Below, one piece after another: positions 34,507 through 45,582 of a stretch of DNA of 64,000 nt. A model generated the notes under the pieces. The model ran no database searches. It was given only the letters and a program-made list of their open reading frames with translations, and was not told the origin of the DNA. Made by a program: the position numbers and the translations under genes. Position 1 is the first letter of the stretch. Each line of letters starts with the position of its first letter. This DNA comes from Rutidosis leptorrhynchoides (lineage: Eukaryota; Streptophyta; Magnoliopsida; Asterales; Asteraceae), in assembly GCF_046630445.1 (NCBI RefSeq), contig NC_092340.1:23944001-24008000 (forward strand), written 5' to 3'.

Positions 34507-35203
34507 GTAAGTGTATTTTTCCAGAATCAATAATCACAAATCCGCAGTAAAAATATAGCTGAATCGTTATCGTTATTACAATTATCAAACCAAATGTTTA
34601 TAAAACTAAATTCAGAAATCACTCACAATTCACAAACGACTCATTCACTCCTCATAACAAAATGATTACAACACTCCAGGTCACTAATTTAGTGGATGAT
34701 CAAAATCTCACAAAATTTAATGATTACACATACAAGTTTCTAAAACCCTTAATTACACTGCATTTCGGAGTTATTTTTAGGACGGAAATGTAAGGATATA
34801 GAAATAAACAAATAGTGTTAAGGCTGTTAATTTATCATTTTTTTTTTTTTTTGGTAAGCGAGTAAACCCTTCTATGAACGAGCACATTGGCTCCCCCATA
34901 GAAGGTAAAACCTCCGGTAATCAAGCCCTCCGAGCGCGAGACCTGGTACCGGGTGAATTCCGCATTATGCGCACCCTCTAGTCACACTCCCTTTTTGAAC
35001 AATTTGGCATAGCTAGGAATTGAACCCGGGTGGTGTGCTTCATTGGGCAACTCGGTGGCCACTCAGGCTAGCCTGAATGGTTAAGCCTGTTAATTTATCA
35101 TTTTATTTCAATCATTTTTCTAGTTATGTATATAGTCTTATATATTTGGCATGTAATTATTCATTTATTAGGCATATCATCAATCATGTGTTTTTCTCTT
35201 CAG
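34507..35203 (+). other. Probable 5' UTR intron of the CAT1-like gene
   Basis: It is bounded by AAAG|gtaagtg at the left and a pyrimidine-rich tttttctcttcag at the right, ten bases before the chosen start codon. It contains a SINE (34842-35086). No other feature is seen in 34507-34823. Confidence 0.5.
34842..35086 (-). mobile_element. tRNA-derived SINE in the CAT1-like 5' intron
   Basis: On the minus strand it has an A box (tagcctgagtgg, 35059-35070), a B box (ggttcaattcc, 35016-35026), a body of about 200 bp and a terminal A run (T run at 34838-34852). An 18-base target duplication, ctgttaatttatcatttt, flanks it at 34824-34841 and 35087-35104. All SINE hallmarks are present. It was copied by LINE machinery. 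Confidence 0.85.
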
Positions 35204-35212
35204 GACATCAAT

Positions 35213-37348
35213 ATGGTGGATACAGATGATGGAAATCGAAATGACGGTGGCAGCAATAATGACACCGGAAATAGCAACGTTGAAAATGACAATATCAATG
35301 TTAGTGGTGGAGGTAATGGCAACAATATTGACAACAGCAGCAGCAGCAGTAGCAGCAACAGCACTAAAGCGGGAAATAGCAACGAAAATAGAAGTAGTGG
35401 TGGTGGTGGTGGTGGTGATGACAATGGTAGTGGTGGCAATAATGGCAATGGCGACGGCAGTGCGAATTCAGATCAGAGTGGTAACAGAAATGGTGACAAT
35501 GGTGATAACAATGAAAGTACAGTTACTACTGATGGACAAGACAACAGTACTGATCCGAAAACGAACTCATGTTTTGTCAAATCAAATTTCTTCCCAGAAG
35601 AATCATTTTCAAGTTGGTCAAACTATCGAAAGGCGTTAATGGAAACAAAATCGCGTCTAAAAGAACGACTCATGGCCCGTTCATCAGACGATTTTGAAAT
35701 CCATGGAATTCGTGCTCGAAGCCACCACCAAATGAAACGAACCCTTAACTGGTTCGACCTTATTTGGTTTGGTGTAGGAGCTGTAATGGGTGCAGGCGTT
35801 TTCGTCCTTACTGGTGAAGCCGCTCATGATTTAGCGGGCCCCGCGGTTCTCGTATCCTACTTAATCTCAGGATTTGCTGCTTTACTTTCTGTTATTTGTT
35901 ACACCGAATTTGCTGTCGAACTACCTGTTGCTGGTGGCTCGTTTGCTTACTTACGAGTCGAGCTTGGAGATTTTGTAGCTTTTATCGCAGCTGGAAATAT
36001 CTTATTCGAGTACGTTGTAGCTGGAGCGAGTGTATCACGTTCATGGACGTCGTATTTTGCAACATTGTGTAGCCATAAACCTAATGAGTTTCGTATTAAC
36101 TTACCGTCGATGGGTGAGGGTTTTGATTACTGGGACCCGGTGGCTGTAATAGTGTCCATGATCATATGTATCGTTGCGTCTTTTAGCGTTAAAGGATCAT
36201 CTAGGTTCAATTCGATTGCAACCATAATCCACATTGCTGTTCTGCTTTTTATAATTATTGCAGGAGCAATGAAAGCGGATCCTAAAAACTTTGACCCATT
36301 TGCCCCGTTTGGGTTTCGGGGCATTTTAAAGGCTTCGTCTGTACTTTTCTTTGCGTACGTTGGGTTTGACGGAGTTGCAACGTTAGGTGAAGAAACGAAA
36401 AAGCCTGGGAAAGATATACCAATCGGTTTAGTGGGGTCCATGGTGATTGTTATCGTAACTTACTCGCTTTTAGCCATGATATTGTCCTTAATGCAACCGT
36501 ATCATCAAATCGATGTTGATGCGCCTTTTACGATTGCTTTTGAAGCTGTGGGGATGAACTGGGCGAAATTGTTAGTCGGGTTAGGCGCTTTAAAAGGAAT
36601 GACTACTGTTCTGCTTTCGATCATAATAGCAGAGTCTCGTTACTTCACTCATATCGCTCGTACGCACATGGCCCCACCGATTCTTGCGGTGGTCCACAAG
36701 AAACTTGGTACACCGGTTAACGCTGCCATCATCATGACGGCGACAAATTGCCTAGTCGCGTTTTTCACGAGCCTCGATGTACTAGCTAGCCTTCTTTCGA
36801 TTTCGACTCTTTTTATATTTTCGTTGGTTGCGATTGGGCTATTAGTGAGACGATACTACTTAACCGGGGTGACATCAAACGAAGATCGAAATAAGTTGGT
36901 TGTATTATTAGTAATGATCGTTACTTCATCTAGTGGTATGGGGTTACTTTGGGCTTGGGGAGTGAATAATTGGCTCGTGTATTTGATCGTTGGTTCGATT
37001 TGGTTTGTTTCGACGTTAAGTATTAAATTGAAGGTGAAACAAGCGAGGGACCCGAGGGTTTGGGGTGCACCATTCGTTCCATGGTTGCCATCGTGTAGCA
37101 TTGCGGTTAACTTGTTCATGATGGGCTCGATTGATGGTGCGTCATTTTTGAGGTTTATGATGTGGACTGCGGTTTTGCTTACGTATTACTTTCTTGTTGG
37201 ATTGCACGCCTCGTATGATGCATCGAAAGAGACTGTTAAGATGGAAGATGATAATGAAGTCGAAAAAGGAAATTCGGGAAATCGAGTGGTGTCAAATTCC
37301 GAAGGTGAAGGTGTAGAACTGAATGCGATAACAACTAGCCAAACTTGA
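35213..37348 (+). CDS. CAT1-like: Cationic amino acid transporter, CAT1-like
   Basis: A 711-residue proton-coupled importer of cationic and other amino acids of the APC superfamily, expected in the plasma membrane. Residues about 1-118 are a disordered Gly/Asn/Ser/Asp-rich extension. The family-specific start NFFPEESFSSWSNYRKAL follows, then about 14 membrane segments beginning near NWFDLIWFGVGAVMGAGVF. The diagnostic stretches CYTEFAVELPVAGGSFAYL, ALKGMTTVLL and THIARTHMAPP are present, and the C-terminal permease segment (WLPSCSIAVNLFMMGSIDG) is intact. Arabidopsis CAT1 is about 594 residues, so the extra length is the N-terminal tract. I chose the ATG at 35213 because a 3' splice site (ttctcttcag) ends at 35203; the frame is open to an earlier ATG at 35126, which would lie in the intron. 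The main coding exon has no intron. Confidence 0.9.
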   Translation: MVDTDDGNRNDGGSNNDTGNSNVENDNINVSGGGNGNNIDNSSSSSSSNSTKAGNSNENRSSGGGGGGDDNGSGGNNGNGDGSANSDQSGNRNGDNGDNNESTVTTDGQDNSTDPKTNSCFVKSNFFPEESFSSWSNYRKALMETKSRLKERLMARSSDDFEIHGIRARSHHQMKRTLNWFDLIWFGVGAVMGAGVFVLTGEAAHDLAGPAVLVSYLISGFAALLSVICYTEFAVELPVAGGSFAYLRVELGDFVAFIAAGNILFEYVVAGASVSRSWTSYFATLCSHKPNEFRINLPSMGEGFDYWDPVAVIVSMIICIVASFSVKGSSRFNSIATIIHIAVLLFIIIAGAMKADPKNFDPFAPFGFRGILKASSVLFFAYVGFDGVATLGEETKKPGKDIPIGLVGSMVIVIVTYSLLAMILSLMQPYHQIDVDAPFTIAFEAVGMNWAKLLVGLGALKGMTTVLLSIIIAESRYFTHIARTHMAPPILAVVHKKLGTPVNAAIIMTATNCLVAFFTSLDVLASLLSISTLFIFSLVAIGLLVRRYYLTGVTSNEDRNKLVVLLVMIVTSSSGMGLLWAWGVNNWLVYLIVGSIWFVSTLSIKLKVKQARDPRVWGAPFVPWLPSCSIAVNLFMMGSIDGASFLRFMMWTAVLLTYYFLVGLHASYDASKETVKMEDDNEVEKGNSGNRVVSNSEGEGVELNAITTSQT

Positions 37349-37793
37349 TTTTTAGTTATTGATTATGTTGTGTACATGAAGTTTTGGAATAAACCATATT
37401 TAATTAATAGCTGATAATTTATATTAGCAATCACATATTTGAAAGTACACCTTTCGTACCAAGTAGATAATTGTAAAATGAAGGTTTTAAGAAAAGATTG
37501 GAACATTGATGAGAAGAAGATGAGGAGTATTTAACGGCTATTTATTAATTTATTAATGTATGTTTAAGACGATAAAACAGAGGAAAAAAAAACACTGATA
37601 ATAAGTTTGAGGACTAAAAATGTGAACAATAAAGTAAAAGGGTATAAACTTACGTAACCGAAAGAAACCATGGACTAAATATTACTACGTATTTACTTGT
37701 AGGTTTCATTGAAACTGTTTAATCCTTCATCCTTTATGAAACGAATTTATCTGCGAAGAGTAGACCTGATTGCGGCGCTTTAGTCTTGACCAG
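37349..37793 (+). other. 3' flank of the CAT1-like gene and 5' leader of the F-box/LRR gene
   Basis: AT-rich intergenic DNA without an open frame worth calling. The last part (about 37730-37793, ending tcttgaccag) looks like a 5' UTR exon of the next gene. Confidence 0.45.
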
Positions 37794-37909
37794 GTAATCG
37801 ATTTAAACAATTAATCTTTAACTGATTTACTTACTGTTGTTTTCCTTTTGATCTATCTACTAAAGTCAAATATATATTAATAGTGATATCGATCGAGAGT
37901 TGTTTACAG
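37794..37909 (+). other. Probable 5' UTR intron of the F-box/LRR gene
   Basis: Donor CCAG|gtaatcg and acceptor tgtttacag bound 116 bp. The start codon lies four bases after the acceptor. Confidence 0.45.
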
Positions 37910-37913
37910 ATAA

Positions 37914-38936
37914 ATGGATGTAAGTGACGATGGTAAACATATGTTGTGTTTAATTACACAACTTCCTGATGACCTTTGGTGCCTGATTTACCAAAAACTA
38001 GACGAATTGTGTGATCAAAGATCTTTTAGCCTAACGGGTCATCGTTTTCATGATATCGCAATTTCAAGTTGTAAATGCGTATTTGAAGTTACAACCTTAG
38101 ACAAGTTACGTAGGTCATACATTCCCCTTGATTCAATTTTGCGTGGTAGATATATTTGTTTCATGCATTTTGAGTCACCTTCATCGTTATCAGTTCTTGA
38201 TCTGTCTTTTTGTGCAATTACGGACAACGGCTTGGAAACGGTAACCAAATATTACAATAAATCCCTGATACACGTGGATCTTAGGCATTGTCCACGCATA
38301 ACAAACACCGGAATTTGGTTTCTCAAACAAAATTGTCCTCGACTTCGGGTACTAAAAATATCTGGTTGTAATCAAGTTGTTGGAGTAGCATCCCAGCAAG
38401 GTTTTTCGGAAACTTTAACTTTTTTACAAGCAGATGCACACGTCCTTTCCCCGACTGGATTGTTAAGTGGCGGTGGTGTTGAGTATCTAATAGTATCTAA
38501 TTTAAATATCCTTTGTAGTAAGAATGAACAACGTGGTTTGGCGGCAATTGGTTCTGGCATGGGTAAAAATCTTAAAATCCTTTCCTTTTACGATGGATCA
38601 TTTGTTACGGATGAGTGCATCATGAGAATTTCAAAAGGATGTCCTTTACTGCAAGAGTTGAAGTTATCACGTTGTAGTGGAATCGGTTTCCCTGGTTGGG
38701 TTTAGATTGGGTTGCATTGTCAACATTTGGAGACACTACATGTGAACAACTCCGACAACCTTTGTGATAGAGAATTACTAGCTTTGGGTAATGGCTGCAA
38801 ATTGCTATCCGTGTTGTACATGACGTATTGCCCACAAATTACCTCACTTGGGATTCAGGAATTTAAGATGAAGAGACCCGATGTCAGGATAAAACAGCAA
38901 ATGAAGTATCCATGTTTCCCAAGTTGGGCATGGTAA
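37914..38936 (+). pseudogene. FBL12-like: F-box/LRR protein of the FBL12 type with one in-frame TAG
   Basis: The product would be a substrate receptor of an SCF ubiquitin ligase. Residues about 12-60 are the F-box (ITQLPDDLWCLIYQKLDE). Cys-type leucine-rich repeats follow (LRHCPRITNTGIWFLKQNC, KISGCNQVVG, LSGGGVEYLIVSNLNI, AIGSGMGKNLKIL, CPLLQELKLSRC). These match Arabidopsis FBL12 as I remember it, including GTGLLSGGG-like and GSG segments. After GFPGWV an in-frame TAG (38703-38705) occurs. The same frame then stays open for 77 more codons with clear family sequence (HCQHLETLHVNN, LCDRELLALGNGCKLL) to a TAA at 38934. No intron of credible size removes the TAG. The protein is therefore cut at 263 of about 340 residues, or the gene is a young pseudogene. 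The segment between F-box and first LRR is also shorter than in FBL12. Confidence 0.8.
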
Positions 38937-39560
38937 TTAGATTGTTTTTATAGAGTTTTTTACTTAATTATGGTTATGTTTTGTTTTTATTTTTCTTCTG
39001 TTTTATTTCTTACATGTATCACCATAGGTGCACAACTAGTTCACGACCTAGCTCACATCAGTCCCAAAGGGTTCGACCCGTGACTGGATAGGATTTTTGG
39101 TCTTAAATAAAGCTAAACTTAACATTTACTTGGGCTAACTTTAAGATATGTTATAGCTCAGCCTGGTTAACCAGTAAAGGGTAATATTAGAGTAAATCCG
39201 CTCATCCATTCTTTTAATAAAAAAGTTGAATAACGAAGTTGAAGTGTATTAAGCTATCACATAAGCACAGGCGTGTTAATCTATATTAACTCATTTGGAA
39301 CAACAATTATGACGCTGCAATTGCTTGAACTGATTCAGTTCGCCTGTTTAAAATTTTTCAGTACTGCAATAGCTATGAAATATTCAATATTGTCAGCAAA
39401 ATTGATTTATATACTATGTACATAAATTTTGTTTATCTATATAAAAACTATGCGAGCATTTTTATTATTTAACACATGTCAACTTCTACTTAGAACCTAA
39501 TGTCGAAACCTGCTATTACAAATTTTTTAACAGCAATTTGGGATCACCACCAAGCGTTCA
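38937..39560. other. Intergenic, nothing recognised
   Basis: The 3' flank of the F-box/LRR gene. It is AT-rich with only short open frames, and I see no RNA gene or repeat structure. Confidence 0.5.
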
Positions 39561-39589
39561 TCTCCTGCACTAACATAACCTGCCCCATC

Positions 39590-39790
39590 TGCTGCCTAGG
39601 AGGAAACCCGACCCAATCCGAGGGCATGAGCGGTAAAACCAACCCTCCCCCACTGCCCCCGCAACGCGATGTGCGTAAGGCACCCTTGGGTGGAATTCAA
39701 GGGTTAAGAGGCAACCTTGTGTGCAATGTTGCACGTCAGGGAAGTCGAACTCCTGACCTCTCGCTAAGAGAGGCACACCACTAGTCCTTT
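39590..39790 (-). mobile_element. Second tRNA-derived SINE-like element
   Basis: On the minus strand a tRNA-like head has an A-box region (actagtggtgtgcc, 39772-39785) and a B-box region (ggagttcgacttcc, 39740-39753), followed by a GC-rich body. I could not find a convincing A tail or target duplication, so the left end is uncertain. It differs in body sequence from the SINE at 34842. Confidence 0.55.
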
Positions 39791-39814
39791 TCACATATAG
39801 AATACTGAACCTGG

Positions 39815-39936
39815 CAATCGGGTTGGGTTGGGTCGGGTTTAGGTCGGGTCGAAACGGATTTGGGTTTGAACGAGTCCGGGTCTAAACGGGTCAGAAATTT
39901 TGAATGGGTCCAACGGGTCGGGTTAAGAGCGGGCCG
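39815..39936. repeat. Degenerate GGGTCGGGTT-rich patch
   Basis: Repeated ggttgggtcgggtt and cgggtc variants directly precede the E5 LTR. Such strings are common in plant repeat-rich DNA; it is not a perfect telomere repeat. Confidence 0.55.
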
Positions 39937-42850
39937 TGTGAAGCCCCGTACAAAACCATCGTGTACTATTCGTCAACAACAGGATCTTTACACGGTCGAA
40001 TACTACATGCTATTTGAAAACCAGTTTTGCATTCATAAAAGATAGCGTTTACAAAAGATAACGTGACACAAAGGTCGTTACAAAGTCATTATTTGAAAAT
40101 AACATAAACTACGAATGCAAAAGAAAAAGTTTCATGATTGAGACATCTCTAAGTAATGCAGCAGAATTCTAGCACAGCAGGTCCTTAACAGCAAGTTTAA
40201 ACACCAAGACAGCAAGTCTAAACAGCGGAAGCAACAAACCTCTAAGCACCTGAGAAAACATGCTTAAAAACGTCAACAATAATGTTGGTGAGCTATAGTT
40301 TAAGTTGTAACAGTAATGTAAGGTAGGCCACGAGATTTCAGTGTTCCAAAACAGTATGAAAAGTATATGTTTAACCGTGGGCACTTGGTAACTAACTTAA
40401 CGTTTATAACCCCCTAAAAGTACACTTGGCGAGTGCGTATGTTTACGAAGTATTAAATACCCGTTAAATGCTAGCGCGACTAGCCCGAGTGGGGATGTCA
40501 AACCCTATGGATCCATATCTAAGATTCGCGTTCACCGGTTCAAAAACCAATGACTAAACGTTATCGAGCTAAGGGGAAAGTTTATGCCGTTGTATAACCC
40601 ACACATATATAAAGTTTAAATACTCGTGCCTAGTATGTAAAAATGTAAAAAGCACATGTATTCTCAGTCCCAAAATAATTAAAGTAAAAAGAGATGCTAT
40701 AACTCACAGTGATAAGAGCGGTAAAGTCGATAATGAAAGTATGCAAGTAGTAAGTCGGTCCGAAAGGTCGTCAACCTAAGTCAAAGGTTACTAGGTCAGT
40801 ATGTTATCCTCATAAGTTCTAATAGTGCATAAAATAAGTTTAAGTGTCATCATCATCATCATTCATCATCATAAAAGCTAAGTAAGTTTGACAAGAATAG
40901 AGATCGAAACAATAGGCTAACTTCGGTCAGTTGCCACGACCTCTATACAAAACGAAAAGACGCGTAATCAGTGGCTATGGCTCCGTATATGAGTCCCCTA
41001 ACCGCTGACCAATTTTCAGAACCTAACTCGTCTTCGTTTGACCGTGGCAATAGTTTAAGTGCATGTAGGTCAGAAATTTCAGCACAACGTTAATAGGGTG
41101 TAGTGACTTTCGGAAGGCCATAAATCCTAAACCGTAACTCGGATTAAGACAAGGTCTAAACGGAAAATCATCTACTCGAACCGAACTAACTGAAAATTAA
41201 CTTTTCAGTAGCCCAGGTGGTCTGATCAGATCCCGAAAACAGTAAGCAAGGTGCTCCGGTGGGGTTCTTAGTGCTTGATGCTCATCACGGTTCTCATCCT
41301 TGATGCTTGTAGCTTCAAGTGTACAACTCGTTGATGGGTTAGCATCACCTTGACCAAGATTCTACCATCAACACACAATATGTTAAGACCAAGTAAGAAC
41401 ACAACTCATTTAAGAGTCTTAGATGGATGATGAACCAAGTTTACATCATATCCTTAGTCTTAACACAATTACAAGTTACATTTATAACCAAAGCTACAAA
41501 ATTTACTTCAATCAAGCAAGTATGAACATAATCTAAGTCAAATAAAGTGATGAAACCCTAAGCTAGAGAGCTTGGATCCCTTTCACACAAGTTATAAGGT
41601 CACAAAGCTAGAAATCTTGAACCTTTAGTGTTCTTGAAGAACTTGAAGCATAAAGCTTAGATCTTTAAGTTACATGAAGACCATAAACACAAGTTTTGAT
41701 CTTTATAACAAAGTAATGAGATCATAAGTTAGAAAACTTAGATCCATCAAAAGATATGAAGATTCAAGCTAGAAAGCTTGCATCTTGGTTGTTCTTGAAG
41801 ATCTTGAAGCATAAAGCTTGGATCTTTAAGTTACATGAAGATTACAAACACAAGTTTGAATCTTTATAACAAAATAACAAGATTAAAGTTAAAAGATATA
41901 GATCTACAAAGTAGGTGAAGATTCAAAGCTAGAAAGCTTGAATCTTCCATGTTCTTGAAGGATTCAAATCCAAGTTTGAATCTACAAGATGTAATCAAGA
42001 TCAAAGCTAAAAAGCTAGACCCATGATGATGACGATGATGAATTCGTGAGAGGGAGGAAGAAGAAGAAGAAGAAGAAGAAGAAGAAAAATCAATACTTAC
42101 ACTTTTTAGAGAGAGAAAGAACTAGAGAAAGAATTAGGGAGTGAGTGTGTGTAAATTACAAATGAAAGCAAGTGTAAAATGGATGGAATAAGGCTTGTAT
42201 TTATAGGTGAATGAGGGTGTGGGAGGGGTGAGTTAGCCGTGATTTTGGAGGGGGGACAAGGGAGACCAACTTTTGCTTTTTGGTTAATGGTTGTCTAAAG
42301 TTGGTGCTTATGTTAGGATCCCATGCAACATTAAGGATAATACTTGACATAAATGCTAGTATGTTCCCTCTAATAAATGGGCATTTATCTTACATATTAA
42401 TGGGTCACTAGCTATTAATAATTGTGCTAATTAAATAGTCCACTAACTAGTGTAGGGTGGGCTAAGGCCCAACAAGGTAGAAAGTCCAACAAGACTAACT
42501 AGTAAGCATAAGTAAATTATTACGCGTAATTAAGCATCTAAAAACCCAAGTAATTATTATTATAAAATAATAATTAAGATTTCGTAGTCATAATATCTCG
42601 ATTACGACAAAAGTTAAACGTGTACGCAGTACGCAGTTTGTTCGTAACGTCAAGTGACACTAACGGTCATAAAGGTTTCCGGTGATCAAGTTAAGTATCC
42701 TACGTACCTAAAGGCACGTTTTATCACATAAATGAAAGTAAGCCATGTCTATAAAGATTCCAGAGTATAAAGTAGCACAGTACGCATAAATACGCAGTTT
42801 CGCAAAAATCACAAGGCACAAAAACAAGTCGAAAAAATCGGGTCGTTACA
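39937..42850 (-). repeat. E5 3' LTR
   Basis: On the minus strand it starts TGTAACGACCCGATT and ends GGGGCTTCACA, 2914 bp. The TATA box (tataaata, minus) is at 42198-42205. A GAA run lies at about 42056-42087 and a tandem repeat at 41600-42010. The LTR blocks shared with E1-E3 occur near 40155 (ttctgctgcatt) and 40260 (aagcatgttttctcag, minus). Confidence 0.85.
41600..42010 (-). repeat. Tandem repeat, about 162-bp period, in the E5 LTR leader
   Basis: Three degenerate copies start near 41607, 41769 and 41930, each with gctagaaagcttg..., ttcttgaag and aacacaagtttgaatct. The same array is in the right LTR at about 56050-56460. It lies downstream of the TATA box in the element's direction. Confidence 0.6.
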
Positions 42851-43616
42851 TTACCCACCTGTTAATGGAAATTTTGTCCCGAAATTTAAGCTGAGGCAGG
42901 TGTTGGAGTCGGGAAAAGGTGAGGATACTTCTGCATCATTTGATCCTCTCGTTCCCAGGTAAACTCGGCTCCACGTTTGGCATTCCATCGGACTCGGACA
43001 ATTGGAATCTTATTGTGCTTCAAAGTCTTAACCTCACGGTCCATGATTTCGACAGGTTATTCCACAAAGTGGAGTTTGTCATCAATCGTAAGTTCATCGA
43101 GAGGGATGACAAGTTCTGGTTCGGCAAGACATTTCTTCAGAATCGATACGTGAAAAGTAGGGTGAACTGCGCTCAACTGAGTCGGAAAATCCAAACGGTA
43201 AGCAACGGGTCCAACACGCTCCAAGATTTCAAAAGGACCAATATATCGCGGGTTTAACTTTCCGCGCTTTCCAAAACGGATCAAACCTTTCCAAGGTGCG
43301 ACCTTCAACATTACACGGTCACCCACGTTGAATTCGAAGTCTTTACGTTTAAGGTCGGCATAACTCTTTTGGCGATCTTGGACCGCCTTAAGTCTCGCTT
43401 GAATTTGGACAATCTTCTCGGTTGTTTCATGGACTACCTCAAGTCCGGTGATTTGCTTTTCGCCTACTTCGGCCCAACAAATAGGAGAACGGCATTTGCG
43501 GCCATACAACGCTTCAAAAGGTGCGGCATTAATACTCGAATGATAAGTGTTATTGTAAGAGAATTCAGCTAGCGGCAAATGTCTCTCCCAAGCCTTTCCG
43601 AAGTCAATAACATAGG
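42851..43616 (-). pseudogene. E5 integrase C-terminus, chromodomain and PPT (fossil)
   Basis: The minus-strand reading has [18 protein letters not shown], then the GPY/F-type segment ([18 protein letters not shown]) and a chromodomain-like tail ([20 protein letters not shown]). The PPT (aacaggtgggtaa, minus, 42851-42863) follows. E6 is inserted at 43616/43617. It looks broken. Confidence 0.75.
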
Positions 43617-45493
43617 TGTAACACCGGCCATTTTTTTTTTTTTAAATACACAGCGGAAGACTTTATTAACAAATAAAATATAAGCCACGTCTTTACATTA
43701 ATCCGTGTAATTACGTTTAAGTTTACACAACGGTGTTACGTTATTACAAAACATTATTTATACAAAAGTCCACATCAGATTTGGGTTGTCAAACATGTCT
43801 TCTGCAACAGCACCCATCCCGACTAGCAGTACCTAAACCTGCAAGGGGAGAATATGTGGAGGATTAGCGCACCGCTAAGTGAATGGAATCTATCTAACAG
43901 ATATAGCTTAAGCCACACACAAGCTATATACTAACAACAACACTTGCTAACTACCAACTAGCATACAATAAGACAATACGAGGATCGGCGGCTTGTACGA
44001 GCACACGACTCCCAGCTGATCGGGCCTGAGTCTACCGATAGTCCCTGCTACTCAATTCACAGTATAGTTATCCAGATGCAGGGGATGCATCATTCACACT
44101 ATACTCCATAATCAGTAGCCTATGGACTCAACCTCCCCTAGGCACGGTTGACCTCATACGGACTCTAACCTCTCCTAGGCACGGTCTCGAGTCCCCAGTC
44201 TCCCTGAGCCCGACTGGTACCATTCATACAGTGTACACATAATTCACATACAACATCAGGCAAATGATATTATTCTATCATGGCAATTCCTACACTATGC
44301 ATGGTAAAAGAGTCAACCACTGTAGCATGATATGCTACTTAAACTCTATCCGTAGATAGACCCACTCACCAATTACCAGCAACTGCTCAGTTATTATTTA
44401 TGAGCTTCCTCCTTGTCCTTATCTCCCGAGAACAGCAAAAACCAAGTTAGAATAGTGTTCCCATCAAGATTAGACACACTGACAGCGAATTATAGCAAAT
44501 TAGTAAAAAATATGTGTCCGCTAAAATTTTCATGCTTAACACTTATGCACTTTCAAAATTTACATCCTGAACACCAAAATACAAACGAGCAGCATAACGG
44601 CTAGAAAAAGGCACTTTGGTAAAACATTCTGCTCTGGACACACAGTCGGTCGACTGTCTCCTCAATCGGTCAACTGACATAGACAGTCGGTCGACTGTAG
44701 ACACAACCGGTCGACTGACTTTCCCAATCGGTCGACTTATTTGGTATCTCCACAATCGGCCAAAAGTCAAACTCAATCGGTCGGTTCACTCGGCAGTCGG
44801 TCGACAGTCGGCCGACTGTGTTCATCATCTGCAGATTCTGAACACAACCTACGGACTTCAAGCTAAATTCACCAAAACTTGATCTAGAGCTCGTTTTCGA
44901 CACCAAAACTTACCACAACTCAATTACTACATCTTATAGACTATAAACCCACAAAGTTTTAACCATAACAACATCAAATCCATGGATTTTGACACAAAAT
45001 CAAGCTTTTGAACAAATACACTTAAAAACACCATTTTAACACTAAATTGATCATGAAAGCTCATGATTCATACCTTAAAAGAATCAGTAGAGTGTAAAGA
45101 ACGTGATTTCAAGACCAATTCGAGCTCAAGATCAACAATGGAGAATTAGGGTTTGGTTAAGTGGGAGGGATGAAGGTACGGGTGTGTTTGGGAAAATTCT
45201 AGAAATGGAAAGAAGAAGGCAGTACACTAGTCACTTAAGGCTGCTATTTTCCCCACCTCACAACACACGGGTATTTACCAGTTATCTGATATCTTTCGTA
45301 CAGGATTAGGTAACCCAAACGAAGTCCAAATAAAATAAACAAACCTGTTCTGGGACCCTTGTCACAAACTGGACACAACACAAATATAATAAAATACCAA
45401 TTAAATAATTAAAATAAAAGCACTTAAGACTAAGCACAAACCCTTAGGGCAAAATAGACAACTTACAACTAGCCCGGGTTTCAGTCTGTTACA
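43617..45493 (-). repeat. E6 3' LTR
   Basis: 1877 bp, TGTAACAGACTG to GGTGTTACA on the minus strand. It contains the CGGTCGACTG array (44643-44819) and the shared block cttccgctgtgta (minus, 43647-43659). Confidence 0.85.
44643..44819 (-). repeat. CGGTCGACTG array in the E6 LTR
   Basis: About nine copies of a core such as cagtcggtcgactg or aatcggtcgact occur in 177 bp, partly palindromic. The CGGTCGA core is the same as in the E4 Copia leader. Confidence 0.75.
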
Positions 45494-45582
45494 AATCCAC
45501 CCTCTTAAGGAGATTCCGTCCTAGGAATCTGGTCTTAGTCAAACATATGAGGGTAGCGGTTTCTCATCAACTCTTCCGTTTC

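Noticed and set aside
35200-35639. Leu/Pro-rich minus-strand and Met/Thr/Val-rich plus-strand frames across the start of the CAT1-like gene
   Set aside because: They are shadow frames of the Gly/Asn/Ser repeat coding region.
39815-39936. Interstitial telomere repeat
   Set aside because: The unit varies (gggtcgggtt, gggttgggtc) and never forms a run of the plant telomere heptamer.
44616-44906. Frames on both strands rich in Arg/Ser/Thr/Asp in the E6 LTR
   Set aside because: They are generated by the CGGTCGACTG array, not genes.
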